Source: Bacillota bacterium
GTDB lineage: Bacteria; Bacillota; Limnochordia; Darwinibacteriales; DTU012
Assembly (NCBI GenBank): GCA_012521805.1
Contig: JAAYLQ010000048.1
Location: 1 to 9,192 of the forward strand
Direction of reading: 5' to 3'
Length of the DNA: 9,192 nucleotides
Positions 1-6,739 of the stretch are shown one piece after another; position 1 is the stretch's first letter, and every line of letters starts with the position of its first letter. Below the pieces are notes generated by a model. The model searched no databases. It was not told where the DNA came from and saw only the letters and a list, made by a program, of their open reading frames with translations. Position numbers and translations under genes: made by a program.

Positions 1-2
1 GG

Positions 3-35
3 ACGATCAGCTTTGGTATGGGATTTAAATTCTAA
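3..35 (+). CDS. C-terminal tail of an upstream gene, possibly an outer-membrane beta-barrel protein (partial)
   Basis: Only the last ten codons lie in the window, read in the frame starting at position 3: TISFGMGFKF followed by TAA at 33-35. Hydrophobic residues fall at every second position back from the terminal Phe (F-1, F-3, M-5, F-7, I-9). This is the pattern of the C-terminal beta-signal recognised by the BAM complex in outer-membrane proteins. The stop lies at the edge of a terminator stem, as expected for a gene end. The other two forward frames are less convincing: one stops at 26-28 and the other reads through the terminator. The identity rests on ten residues, so it is suggestive only. 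The end could also belong to any protein with a terminal amphipathic strand. Confidence 0.45.
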   Translation, partial: TISFGMGFKF

Positions 36-67
36 AAGCATCAACCTTCGCGGTTGCTGCTTTTTTT
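34..67 (+). terminator. Rho-independent terminator of the upstream gene
   Basis: An outer stem pairs AAAAGCA (34-40) with TGCTTTT (58-64), one T/C mismatch follows, and an inner stem pairs CAACC (42-46) with GGTTG (52-56) around a TTCGC loop. A run of seven T follows at 61-67. It separates the upstream gene from the ATPase operon, so the operon probably has its own promoter. Confidence 0.8.
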
Positions 68-98
68 ATATATTAACATCAGAAAGTTTTTATAAACA

Positions 99-133
99 TT
101 GATATGGCAAATTACAGCATTTTATGGTAATAT
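99..133 (+). promoter_or_regulatory. Candidate sigma-A-type promoter of the ATPase operon
   Basis: The AT-rich leader between the upstream terminator and the first gene contains an extended -10 element: TG at 125-126, one base, then TAATAT at 128-133. A TTGATA box resembling a -35 lies at 99-104, but its 23-bp distance from TAATAT is too long. It is 18 bp from a weaker alternative -10, TATGGT, at 123-128. A promoter is expected here because of the upstream terminator and the start of a nine-gene operon. The exact boxes are uncertain. No operator or riboswitch fold is evident in the roughly 60-nt untranslated leader. Confidence 0.4.
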
Positions 134-184
134 CATGCTTAGATACTTTCTAACACCGCTGCTGCAGTGAATTTTTTTAGAAAC

Positions 185-190
185 GGAGGT
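185..190 (+). promoter_or_regulatory. Ribosome binding site fixing the GTG start of the first ATPase gene
   Basis: GGAGGT lies 6 nt before GTG at 197-199. No ATG at a suitable distance competes, so this site decides for the GTG start. Confidence 0.8.
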
Positions 191-196
191 AGTTAA

Positions 197-523
197 GTGT
201 CGAGTGATATTATTCAATCCGTTATGCAGGCTGAGGCAGAGGCTGAAGAAATTAGAAAGCAGTCGGAAGCTGAAGCCCTTGAAATCATTGCTGCAGCTCA
301 CAGCCGTGTTCTCGAGTTGGAAAAACAGCTGATCCAGGATGCTGAAACTGAAGCAGAGAAGATCATGGCAGGAGCTCGCAGTGCAGCAGAAGAAGCAGTA
401 GCAAAACTGCAGGCAGAAACTGCAGCTGAATGTGAAACAATCAAACAAGAAGCAGCAGCTCGCCTAGACCAAGCCGTCGAACTGATTATAGAGAAGGTAG
501 TGAAAGCATATGGCGGTCGTTAG
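197..523 (+). CDS. V/A-type ATPase subunit H (subunit G in eukaryotic naming; NtpF in Enterococcus), peripheral stalk
   Basis: This 108-residue protein is the small partner of subunit E in the peripheral stalk, which holds the A3B3 head still against subunit I. The sequence is almost wholly Ala/Glu/Gln/Lys-rich and predicts one long coiled coil, with heptad-like spacing from about residue 8 to 95. It ends in the segment LDQAVELIIEKVVKAYGGR, which resembles the C-terminal end of this family. No membrane segment or signal peptide is seen. It starts at GTG with a good Shine-Dalgarno site and is the first gene of the operon, as NtpF is in E. hirae. Its 3' end overlaps the gene for subunit I by 14 nt. 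Coiled-coil composition alone is weak evidence; size and operon position make the call reliable. Confidence 0.88.
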   Translation: MSSDIIQSVMQAEAEAEEIRKQSEAEALEIIAAAHSRVLELEKQLIQDAETEAEKIMAGARSAAEEAVAKLQAETAAECETIKQEAAARLDQAVELIIEKVVKAYGGR

Positions 524-2477
524 CATGGATAAACTGACGCTGGTTGGTTTGAATTCCGACAAGGAGCAAATCCTTGAAGAGCTGATGGCTCTGGGCGCAG
601 TCGAAATTACTGCTCAGGATTTAAGCAGTTCCGAGCTGTTGACAGATTGGTCCCATCTGGTTACTAAAGAGGACCGGACCGGCACCATTGCCCAGTTAAA
701 CAACCAGCTGGAACAGGTAGAATTAGCATTAAGCAGATTAGCTAGATATAATGGGGGAAAAAAGCCGCTGTTCACTAAAAGAACGGTGGCTGTCAGCGAG
801 TTTGCTGCTGTGGAGGCTGAGCATGGGCGGCTGCAGGAGGTTGTCGTCGAAATTATTCGCCTCAGCAGAGAACAGCAGGAAATCCAGAATCAGCGGAATA
901 AGGCGGCTGACCTGATTGCCAGGCTTGAGCCGTGGCAGTCGCTGGATATTCCCCTAAATTTTCAAGGTACGAAGCACACCAAAATTACCTTAGGTGTGAT
1001 CCCCCCAGCTGTTGATGCAGAAAAAATTAAGCAAGAATTAGCCTCAGAAGTTCCCGCGAGTTACTTTGCTGTAATCACTCAAGATAAATTCCAGCAGTAT
1101 GTATTTTTAATCTATCATCATCAGCTGCAGGGGCCTGTGGAAAATGTACTGAAGAAATACGACTTTTCCCCAGTTAGTTTCAGCGGTATGACTGGAACTG
1201 CTGCTGAGCAGATTCAGGCAGCTAGGCAAAAAGTTGTGGAGCTTGACCGCAGTTACCAAGAAAAAGAAGCGGCAATTGCTGCATACGCTGTGGAAAAATT
1301 AAATTTAGAGCTGTTCTATGATTATCTTGTAGGACAGCGGGATAAAGAAGCAGCATTAGAAACTCTTACCAGAACTAAGAGCGTTTTTTTAATTGATGGC
1401 TGGCTGCCGGCAGAATTAAGCGAAAGCGTTAGGCAGCGTCTCACAGCGCAGTGGACATGCATTGTAGATATCAGGCAACCCGCTGACGATGAAGAGTTTC
1501 CGGTGCTGCTGAAAAACAGCAGTCTTGGTGCCAGTGTAGAGAGTATTACCGAAATGTATGGACTGCCAAACTGCCGCGAAATCGATCCCAACACAGTTAT
1601 GGCTCCCTTTTTTATCGGCTTCTTCGGACTGATGCTGGGAGACGGCGGTTATGGCTTGATTATGACCTTAGCAGCTCTGTTTGCTTTGTGGAAATTTGAA
1701 TTTGATGAGAATCAGAAGAAATATGCCAAGCTGGTCCTCTACTGCGGACTTGCTACCATGTTTTGGGGCTTGATGTTTGGCAGCTGGTTTGGGATCGAGT
1801 ATTTTGGTGAAAGACCCTTATGGCTCAACCCGGTTAATGAACCGGAAGAGATGTTGAAGTGGTCGCTCCTCTTTGGGGTAATCCACATTTATGTCGGTAT
1901 TGCTGTTAAAGGCGCGAACCACATCCGCAACGGCAAATACTTGGATGTACTCTGGGATGTAGTTGCCTGGTATGTGCTGTTTACCGGTTTTATCTTTGTG
2001 GTTCTGCCTTATGTGCCCAACATGGTTCTTGAGGATTCCACTTTTTGGGTGGATTTGGGCAAGAAGCTAATGGCTGTTGGTGCAGTAGTGCTGATCTTAA
2101 CTCAAGGGAGGGAGAGTAAGGGCATAATATCCAAACTAGTTTCCGGTGTTGGTAGTCTTTATGATCTAGTAAGTTTTCTCAGTGATGTGCTGTCCTATTC
2201 AAGACTTTTAGCACTGGGTCTGGCTACCTCTATTATAGGTACAATTGTTAACGAAATTGCCACTATGGCTGGATTGAACAACATCATCAAGATACTAATC
2301 TGTGCTGTAATAGCGATAATTGGTCACAGTCTCAACTTTGCAATTAACGCCCTTGGTGCTTATGTTCACTCTAGCCGGCTGCAGTACATTGAATTCTTTG
2401 GTAAGTTTTATCAAGGTGGAGGTAAACCTTTCAAACCTTTGAAGTACAAGACCAAATATGTAAATTTAAAAAACTAG
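510..2477 (+). CDS. ntpI: V/A-type ATPase subunit I (subunit a homologue), membrane stator and ion half-channels
   Basis: This 655-residue protein anchors the peripheral stalks and forms the ion path against the K ring. Residues 1 to about 350 are hydrophilic, with coiled-coil stretches near 60-150 and 235-290; this is the cytoplasmic arm that binds the E/H stalks. From about 360 on there are seven to eight hydrophobic segments. The first holds the family motif FFGLMLGDGGYG at 371-382. The hallmark SYSRLLAL is at 562-569, with Arg565 as the predicted essential arginine facing the ring carboxylate. A second conserved arginine is Arg623 in HSSRLQYIEFF near the C-terminus. Length is normal for bacterial I subunits. 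ATG 510 lies 12 nt after an AAGG site inside the preceding gene; ATG 525 is a possible alternative but sits too far from that site. The 14-nt overlap suggests translational coupling with subunit H. Confidence 0.97.
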   Translation: MAVVSMDKLTLVGLNSDKEQILEELMALGAVEITAQDLSSSELLTDWSHLVTKEDRTGTIAQLNNQLEQVELALSRLARYNGGKKPLFTKRTVAVSEFAAVEAEHGRLQEVVVEIIRLSREQQEIQNQRNKAADLIARLEPWQSLDIPLNFQGTKHTKITLGVIPPAVDAEKIKQELASEVPASYFAVITQDKFQQYVFLIYHHQLQGPVENVLKKYDFSPVSFSGMTGTAAEQIQAARQKVVELDRSYQEKEAAIAAYAVEKLNLELFYDYLVGQRDKEAALETLTRTKSVFLIDGWLPAELSESVRQRLTAQWTCIVDIRQPADDEEFPVLLKNSSLGASVESITEMYGLPNCREIDPNTVMAPFFIGFFGLMLGDGGYGLIMTLAALFALWKFEFDENQKKYAKLVLYCGLATMFWGLMFGSWFGIEYFGERPLWLNPVNEPEEMLKWSLLFGVIHIYVGIAVKGANHIRNGKYLDVLWDVVAWYVLFTGFIFVVLPYVPNMVLEDSTFWVDLGKKLMAVGAVVLILTQGRESKGIISKLVSGVGSLYDLVSFLSDVLSYSRLLALGLATSIIGTIVNEIATMAGLNNIIKILICAVIAIIGHSLNFAINALGAYVHSSRLQYIEFFGKFYQGGGKPFKPLKYKTKYVNLKN

Positions 2478-2482
2478 GAGGT
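2476..2482 (+). promoter_or_regulatory. Consensus Shine-Dalgarno site of the proteolipid gene
   Basis: AGGAGGT lies 7 nt before ATG 2490 and is among the best Shine-Dalgarno matches in the operon. That fits the need for many more copies of K than of most other subunits, although linking the two is inference. Confidence 0.75.
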
Positions 2483-2489
2483 TACTACT

Positions 2490-2963
2490 ATGGAGTTCTT
2501 TCAAGGAGAATTTATTGGCAAAATTTTAGCAGTATTAGGAGCCGTATTTGCGTTTTGTATTACTGGAATCGGATCAGCTCGGGCAGTGGGAGCCGCCGGT
2601 CAAGCGGGAGCTGGTGTGCTGACTGAAGATCAAGATAAATTCGTTCCGGTAATGATCCTTCAGGCTCTGCCTAGTACCCAAAGCATCTATGGTTTTGTAA
2701 TTGCATTCTTGATTATCGGTAATATTGTTGCAGGCGCACCCCTTGACTTTGATACTGGCTTACTGCTGTTTTTAGCATCTCTTCCGGTTGGGATTGTTGG
2801 TTACATTTCTGCTGTACTGCAGGGCAGAGTTTCCGTTGCCGGTATTCATATGGTTGCTAAACAGCCAGAAGGTATGATTAAAGGTGTAGTACTGGCGCTG
2901 ATGGTTGAGATGTTTGCGATTCTCTCATTGATTATCTCTATTTTGATCATTGGTAAGGCTTAA
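2490..2963 (+). CDS. ntpK: V/A-type ATPase subunit K (proteolipid, rotor ring), predicted Na+-binding
   Basis: This is the 157-residue rotor-ring subunit, a tandem duplication of the two-helix c-subunit hairpin. Four hydrophobic helices lie at about 9-33, 50-80, 88-122 and 128-155. The ion-binding carboxylate is Glu140 in LMVEMFAIL in helix 4. The equivalent place in the first hairpin holds Gln64 in LPSTQSIYG, so each four-helix subunit carries one carboxylate, the usual V-type arrangement. From memory of E. hirae NtpK, the sodium ligands Leu61, Thr64, Gln65, Gln110 and Glu139, plus Tyr68, correspond here to Leu60, Thr63, Gln64, Gln111, Glu140 and Tyr67. All are conserved. The gene lies 12 nt after subunit I. 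Length matches NtpK. Confidence 0.97.
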   Translation: MEFFQGEFIGKILAVLGAVFAFCITGIGSARAVGAAGQAGAGVLTEDQDKFVPVMILQALPSTQSIYGFVIAFLIIGNIVAGAPLDFDTGLLLFLASLPVGIVGYISAVLQGRVSVAGIHMVAKQPEGMIKGVVLALMVEMFAILSLIISILIIGKA

Positions 2964-2991
2964 TATATATGCATAAGGAAGTGTCCTGAAA

Positions 2992-3591
2992 ATGACAGGA
3001 GTAGAGCAACTGACAAGTAAAATCATCGAAGAAGCAAAACTGAACGCTGCAGAAAGAAAAAAGCAGGCTGAGAAGGAAGCAGAAGCGGTTCTGGAGCAGG
3101 CTCGGCAGAAAGCAGCGGTTGAATGTGATAAGATTATTGCCGAAGCGAAGGAGCGGGGGGAAGCACTCCGCAACCGGTTGATATCTGTGGCAGAGCTGAA
3201 CGCCCGCAAAGAAAAGCTTAAGGTAAAGCAGGAGCTGATTGCCTCCGCCTTTGAACAGGCCCTCGAGCGGCTGCGCTCCCTTCCTGATCAGGAATATTTT
3301 AAGCTGATCAAGGACTTGATTGTCCAGGGCAGCACAACCGGGGCGGAGCAGATTCTGTTATCAGAGCAGGACCATAAGCGTCTGCCGGCTGACTTTTTAA
3401 AACAAGTCAATGCTGGAGTAAAGCAAAAAGGTCTGCCTGGATCGTTGAAATTAGCCAAGGATTTAGCGCCGATTCAAGGCGGAGTGATTTTAAGAGCAGG
3501 AGACATCACTGTTAATTATTCCTTCGAAGCACTGCTTAAGCAGAATTACGATCAACTTGCCATGGAAGTAGCTGGTTTGTTATTCTCTTAA
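2992..3591 (+). CDS. ntpE: V/A-type ATPase subunit E, peripheral stalk
   Basis: This 199-residue protein pairs with subunit H in the peripheral stalk. Residues 1 to about 90 are charged and Ala/Glu/Lys-rich, predicting a long coiled-coil helix. From about 95 to 199 there is a globular domain that caps the top of a B subunit in known structures. That domain carries the family motif GGVILRAGDITVNYSFEALL at 163-182. Length is typical. ATG 2992 is 10 nt after an AAGGAAG site at 2975-2981, in the 28-nt gap after K. The start codon lies in the loop of a possible 5-bp hairpin. Confidence 0.95.
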   Translation: MTGVEQLTSKIIEEAKLNAAERKKQAEKEAEAVLEQARQKAAVECDKIIAEAKERGEALRNRLISVAELNARKEKLKVKQELIASAFEQALERLRSLPDQEYFKLIKDLIVQGSTTGAEQILLSEQDHKRLPADFLKQVNAGVKQKGLPGSLKLAKDLAPIQGGVILRAGDITVNYSFEALLKQNYDQLAMEVAGLLFS

Positions 3592-3612
3592 ACTGAAAAT
3601 GAGGGAAGCGAA

Positions 3613-4623
3613 ATGATACAATCGATGGATACCAAATATGCATATGCAGTAGCGCGCATTCGTGCGGTTGAGCAGCGGATGCTCAGCCGCAGCGTGCTGG
3701 AGCGAATGATTGAGGCCGATTCAGCCGAGGAGGCTTTTAAGGTGTTGAGGGACGCAAATTATGGGTTCTCCGCGGGTGAAAGCACTGCTTACAATTATGA
3801 GCAGATCCTCAGCGAAGAGCTGGAGAAAGTCTATAATTTGCTGATGGAGATTGCTCCCAACCCTGACGCCTTCGACTTGTTTTTTATCAAAAATGATTAC
3901 CACAACTTGAAAGTCCATTTAAAGGCTGAATTATCCAATCAAGAAGTGTATGAACATTATCTAGCCGCGCCTAGTCTGTATTCGGCTGATGCAGTGGCAG
4001 ACATGTTTAGGAACCGAGATTTCTCTCAGCTTCCGGAATCGATGCAGGCTGCGGTCAATGCTTGTTTTGAAGCTTTCAGCAGAACTGCTGATCCTCAGTT
4101 AATTGATATCATTCTCGATCAAGCGCTCTACAGCGATCTGCTCAAACTGGCCCAAAAATTGGGCAATCCGTTTGTGCGCCGAATAGTGGTAATCATGATC
4201 GATACAGCCAACTTAAAAATAGTGCTGCGCACTAAGCTGATCAATAAAGATTGGGAATTTTTAGAGCGCTTTTTAATACCTGGCGGCAGTTTTGAGTTTG
4301 AATTTTATCAAAAGCTTCTCGAACTGGATTTTGACCAGTTTCCAGCCGAGTATGCCGATACGGCCTACAGTCAGCTGCTGGAGGAAAGCATGAAAAGCTT
4401 TAAATCATCTCGCAGTTTAGCAGGATTTGAGATGCTGTGCGATAATTATCTGATGGATCTGCTTAAAGAAACCAAATTTGCCATATTTGGTATCGAGCCG
4501 TTGGTTACCTATTTGTTAGCGAAAGAGCTGGAGATCAAAAATGTCCGGATTGTAATGGTAGGTAAAATAAATCAATTAGCACAAGATGTAATCAGGGAAA
4601 GGCTGAGGGAGACTTATGTATAA
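3613..4623 (+). CDS. ntpC: V/A-type ATPase subunit C (d homologue), rotor socket
   Basis: This 336-residue protein is the funnel-shaped adaptor joining the D/F axle to the K ring. It is helical and hydrophilic, with no membrane segments. The N-terminal stretch YAYAVARIRAVEQRML (9-24) is characteristic of bacterial C/AC39 subunits, which usually begin with an aromatic-Ala-rich helix and an Arg-Glu-rich turn. The C-terminal part contains FGIEPLVTYLLAKELEIKN, the other well-conserved block. Length matches the family (about 330-350). ATG 3613 has GAGGGA at 3601-3606 in front of it; the in-frame ATG 3625 is an alternative but lies about 20 nt from that site. It begins 21 nt after subunit E and its end overlaps the F gene by 8 nt. 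Confidence 0.95.
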   Translation: MIQSMDTKYAYAVARIRAVEQRMLSRSVLERMIEADSAEEAFKVLRDANYGFSAGESTAYNYEQILSEELEKVYNLLMEIAPNPDAFDLFFIKNDYHNLKVHLKAELSNQEVYEHYLAAPSLYSADAVADMFRNRDFSQLPESMQAAVNACFEAFSRTADPQLIDIILDQALYSDLLKLAQKLGNPFVRRIVVIMIDTANLKIVLRTKLINKDWEFLERFLIPGGSFEFEFYQKLLELDFDQFPAEYADTAYSQLLEESMKSFKSSRSLAGFEMLCDNYLMDLLKETKFAIFGIEPLVTYLLAKELEIKNVRIVMVGKINQLAQDVIRERLRETYV

Positions 4624-4936
4624 AATCGGTGTGATCGGTGATAAAGACAGCATTCTCGGCTTTAAGGCTATCGGGATGTCTGTATTCCCAGTCGAAGATT
4701 CGTCCGCAGCCAAAGCAGCCCTGGAACAACTAGCCCGGGATGATTATGCGGTGGTTTACATTACCGAACAGATGGCGCAGGAAATAGGCGATACGATTGA
4801 TCTGTACAAAGATGTGATGGTGCCGGCAATCATCTTGATTCCCAGCAGTCAGGGTTCATTGGGCATTGGCATGCGCAATCTGAGAAGATCAGCTGAACGG
4901 GCGATTGGAGCAGATATTCTGTTTAGAGACGAGTAG
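4616..4936 (+). CDS. V/A-type ATPase subunit F (NtpG in Enterococcus), axle subunit
   Basis: This 106-residue protein binds the middle of subunit D in the central axle and modulates ATP hydrolysis in studied enzymes. It shows the family's CheY-like alpha/beta pattern. The N-terminal strand and loop are GVIGDKDSILGFKAIG (5-20), an ITE motif lies at 49-51, and the Pro/Gly-rich block PAIILIPSSQGSLGIG spans 70-85. The last helix ends in AERAIGADIL (93-102). Length is normal. The start lies inside the end of the C gene (8-nt overlap), with GAGGGAG at 4605-4611 as its ribosome site, so the two axle subunits are probably translationally coupled. The name F follows the Thermus/archaeal scheme. Confidence 0.95.
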   Translation: MYKIGVIGDKDSILGFKAIGMSVFPVEDSSAAKAALEQLARDDYAVVYITEQMAQEIGDTIDLYKDVMVPAIILIPSSQGSLGIGMRNLRRSAERAIGADILFRDE

Positions 4937-4968
4937 GCGTAATATGGTGCGAAAGAGGGTAGGCGATT

Positions 4969-6738
4969 ATGAGTCACGGAAGAATAGTCAAGGTATCAGG
5001 TCCCTTGGTTGTTGCCGAAGGCATGCAGGATGCCAATATGTTTGACGTGGTTCGTGTCAGCGATCAGCGTCTGATTGGTGAGGTTCTAGAGATGCGGGGC
5101 GATCGGGCCTCGATTCAGGTATACGAAGAAACTGCCGGCTTAGGACCGGGAGAGCCTGTATACACAACTGGGGCGCCACTAAGTGTCGAGCTTGGTCCTG
5201 GTTTAATCGGGACAATCTTCGATGGAATTCAGCGTCCTCTGGAGGCAATCCGGGAAATAGCTGGCAGCAACATTACTAGAGGGATCGATGTTCAAGCACT
5301 TGAGCGCGATAAACGCTGGAAGTTCGAACCGCTGGTTGAAGCTGGAACCAAGGTTCAAGCTGGGGATATCATCGGTAAAGTGCAGGAAACAGAGATTGTG
5401 GAGCACCGGATCATGGTACCGCACCGCTTATCTGGTACGATAGAGGAGATCTTTGCCGGTGAATTTACAGTTGAAGATACTGTAGCCAAGCTCCGGACTG
5501 AAAGCGGGGAATTGGTAGATCTAAAAATGATGCAGAAATGGCCGGTCAGGGTCGGCCGCCCCTATCGGGAGAAGCTGACACCTGATCAACCGCTGATTAC
5601 CGGACAGCGGGTAATCGATACACTCTTTCCGATTGCCAAAGGTGGCGTGGCAGCTGTTCCGGGACCTTTTGGAAGCGGTAAGACAGTAGTTCAGCATCAG
5701 CTGGCGAAATGGGCGGATGCTGATATCGTGGTGTATATCGGCTGTGGCGAGCGGGGCAATGAAATGACCGACGTATTGAATGAGTTCCCGCAGTTGAAGG
5801 ACCCGCGCACTGGCGAGTCTTTGATGAAGCGAACTGTTTTGATTGCCAATACATCAGATATGCCGGTAGCAGCGAGGGAAGCTTCGATTTATACCGGAAT
5901 TACCATTGCTGAGTATTTTCGGGATATGGGCTACAGCGTAGCGTTAATGGCTGATTCCACTTCCCGCTGGGCGGAAGCGCTGCGAGAAATGTCGGGACGC
6001 TTGGAAGAAATGCCTGGTGAAGAAGGTTACCCGGCGTACTTAAGCTCCCGCTTAGCCCAGTTTTATGAAAGGGCGGGAAGAGTAATCAGTCTGGGAACAG
6101 AAGGCAGGGAAGGAGCTTTAACTGCCATTGGCGCAGTTTCACCCCAGGGTGGAGACTTATCTGAGCCAGTAACCCAAGCTACCTTGCGGATTGTCAAAGT
6201 ATTCTGGGGACTGGATTCAAGCTTGGCTTATCGCCGCCACTTCCCAGCAATCAATTGGTTGCGCAGTTATTCCCTTTACCTGGATCAGCTGGAGCAGTGG
6301 CAGGCTGAAAATATTGCCAGAGATTGGTCTAAACTGCGCCAGGATGTAATGCGGATTCTTCAAGAAGAAGCTGAACTTGAGGAGATTGTGCGCTTGGTGG
6401 GTATTGACTCGTTATCAGCTGTAGAGCGGGTTACCTTAGAGGCGGCAAAATCCATCAGGGAGGACTACCTCCATCAAAATGCTTTCCATGATGTGGATAC
6501 CTATACATCCCTTAACAAACAGTATCGGATGCTGAAACTAATTATGGCGTTTTACTACAAAGGGTGCGAAGCAGTTGAAGCGGGAGTTTCGATTAATAAA
6601 ATCTTTGCCATGCCGGTAAGGGAACGGATCGGACGGGCTAAGTATGTGCCAGAAGAACAAGTAGAACAAGTTTTTGCAGAAATCGAAGCAGAGCTTAACC
6701 AGCAGTTTGACGCACTGGTAGCAGAGGAGGTGGACTAG
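4969..6738 (+). CDS. ntpA: V/A-type ATPase catalytic subunit A
   Basis: This 589-residue subunit carries the catalytic nucleotide sites of the A3B3 head. The N-terminal beta-barrel covers about 1-70. The extra bulge domain that distinguishes A subunits from F-type beta covers about 110-190. The Walker A loop GPFGSGKT is at 232-239 (Lys238). The catalytic glutamate Glu261 lies in GCGERGNEMTD, and the Walker B aspartate Asp329 follows ALMA in ALMADSTSRWAEALRE. The ATPase alpha/beta signature PAINWLRSYS is at 426-435. The rest is the helical C-terminal domain. All catalytic residues are intact and length is normal. ATG 4969 follows GAGGGT at 4955-4960 by 8 nt. The 32-nt gap before it is the largest inside the operon. 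The P-loop has Ser236, as in Thermus and archaeal A subunits, whereas E. hirae has Ala as I recall it. Confidence 0.99.
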   Translation: MSHGRIVKVSGPLVVAEGMQDANMFDVVRVSDQRLIGEVLEMRGDRASIQVYEETAGLGPGEPVYTTGAPLSVELGPGLIGTIFDGIQRPLEAIREIAGSNITRGIDVQALERDKRWKFEPLVEAGTKVQAGDIIGKVQETEIVEHRIMVPHRLSGTIEEIFAGEFTVEDTVAKLRTESGELVDLKMMQKWPVRVGRPYREKLTPDQPLITGQRVIDTLFPIAKGGVAAVPGPFGSGKTVVQHQLAKWADADIVVYIGCGERGNEMTDVLNEFPQLKDPRTGESLMKRTVLIANTSDMPVAAREASIYTGITIAEYFRDMGYSVALMADSTSRWAEALREMSGRLEEMPGEEGYPAYLSSRLAQFYERAGRVISLGTEGREGALTAIGAVSPQGGDLSEPVTQATLRIVKVFWGLDSSLAYRRHFPAINWLRSYSLYLDQLEQWQAENIARDWSKLRQDVMRILQEEAELEEIVRLVGIDSLSAVERVTLEAAKSIREDYLHQNAFHDVDTYTSLNKQYRMLKLIMAFYYKGCEAVEAGVSINKIFAMPVRERIGRAKYVPEEQVEQVFAEIEAELNQQFDALVAEEVD

Positions 6739-6739
6739 G

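Noticed and set aside
68..196. Riboswitch or attenuator in the operon leader
   Set aside because: Apart from the terminator of the upstream gene, no second strong stem with a T-run and no recognisable aptamer pattern is seen before the first gene.
122..448. Minus-strand open frame of 108 codons opposite subunit H
   Set aside because: Its Cys/Phe/Ser-rich translation is the complement of the Ala/Glu/Gln-rich coiled coil of subunit H. It has no ribosome site and no family resemblance.
1322..1594. Minus-strand open frame inside subunit I
   Set aside because: It is antisense to subunit I, with no Shine-Dalgarno site or recognisable domain.
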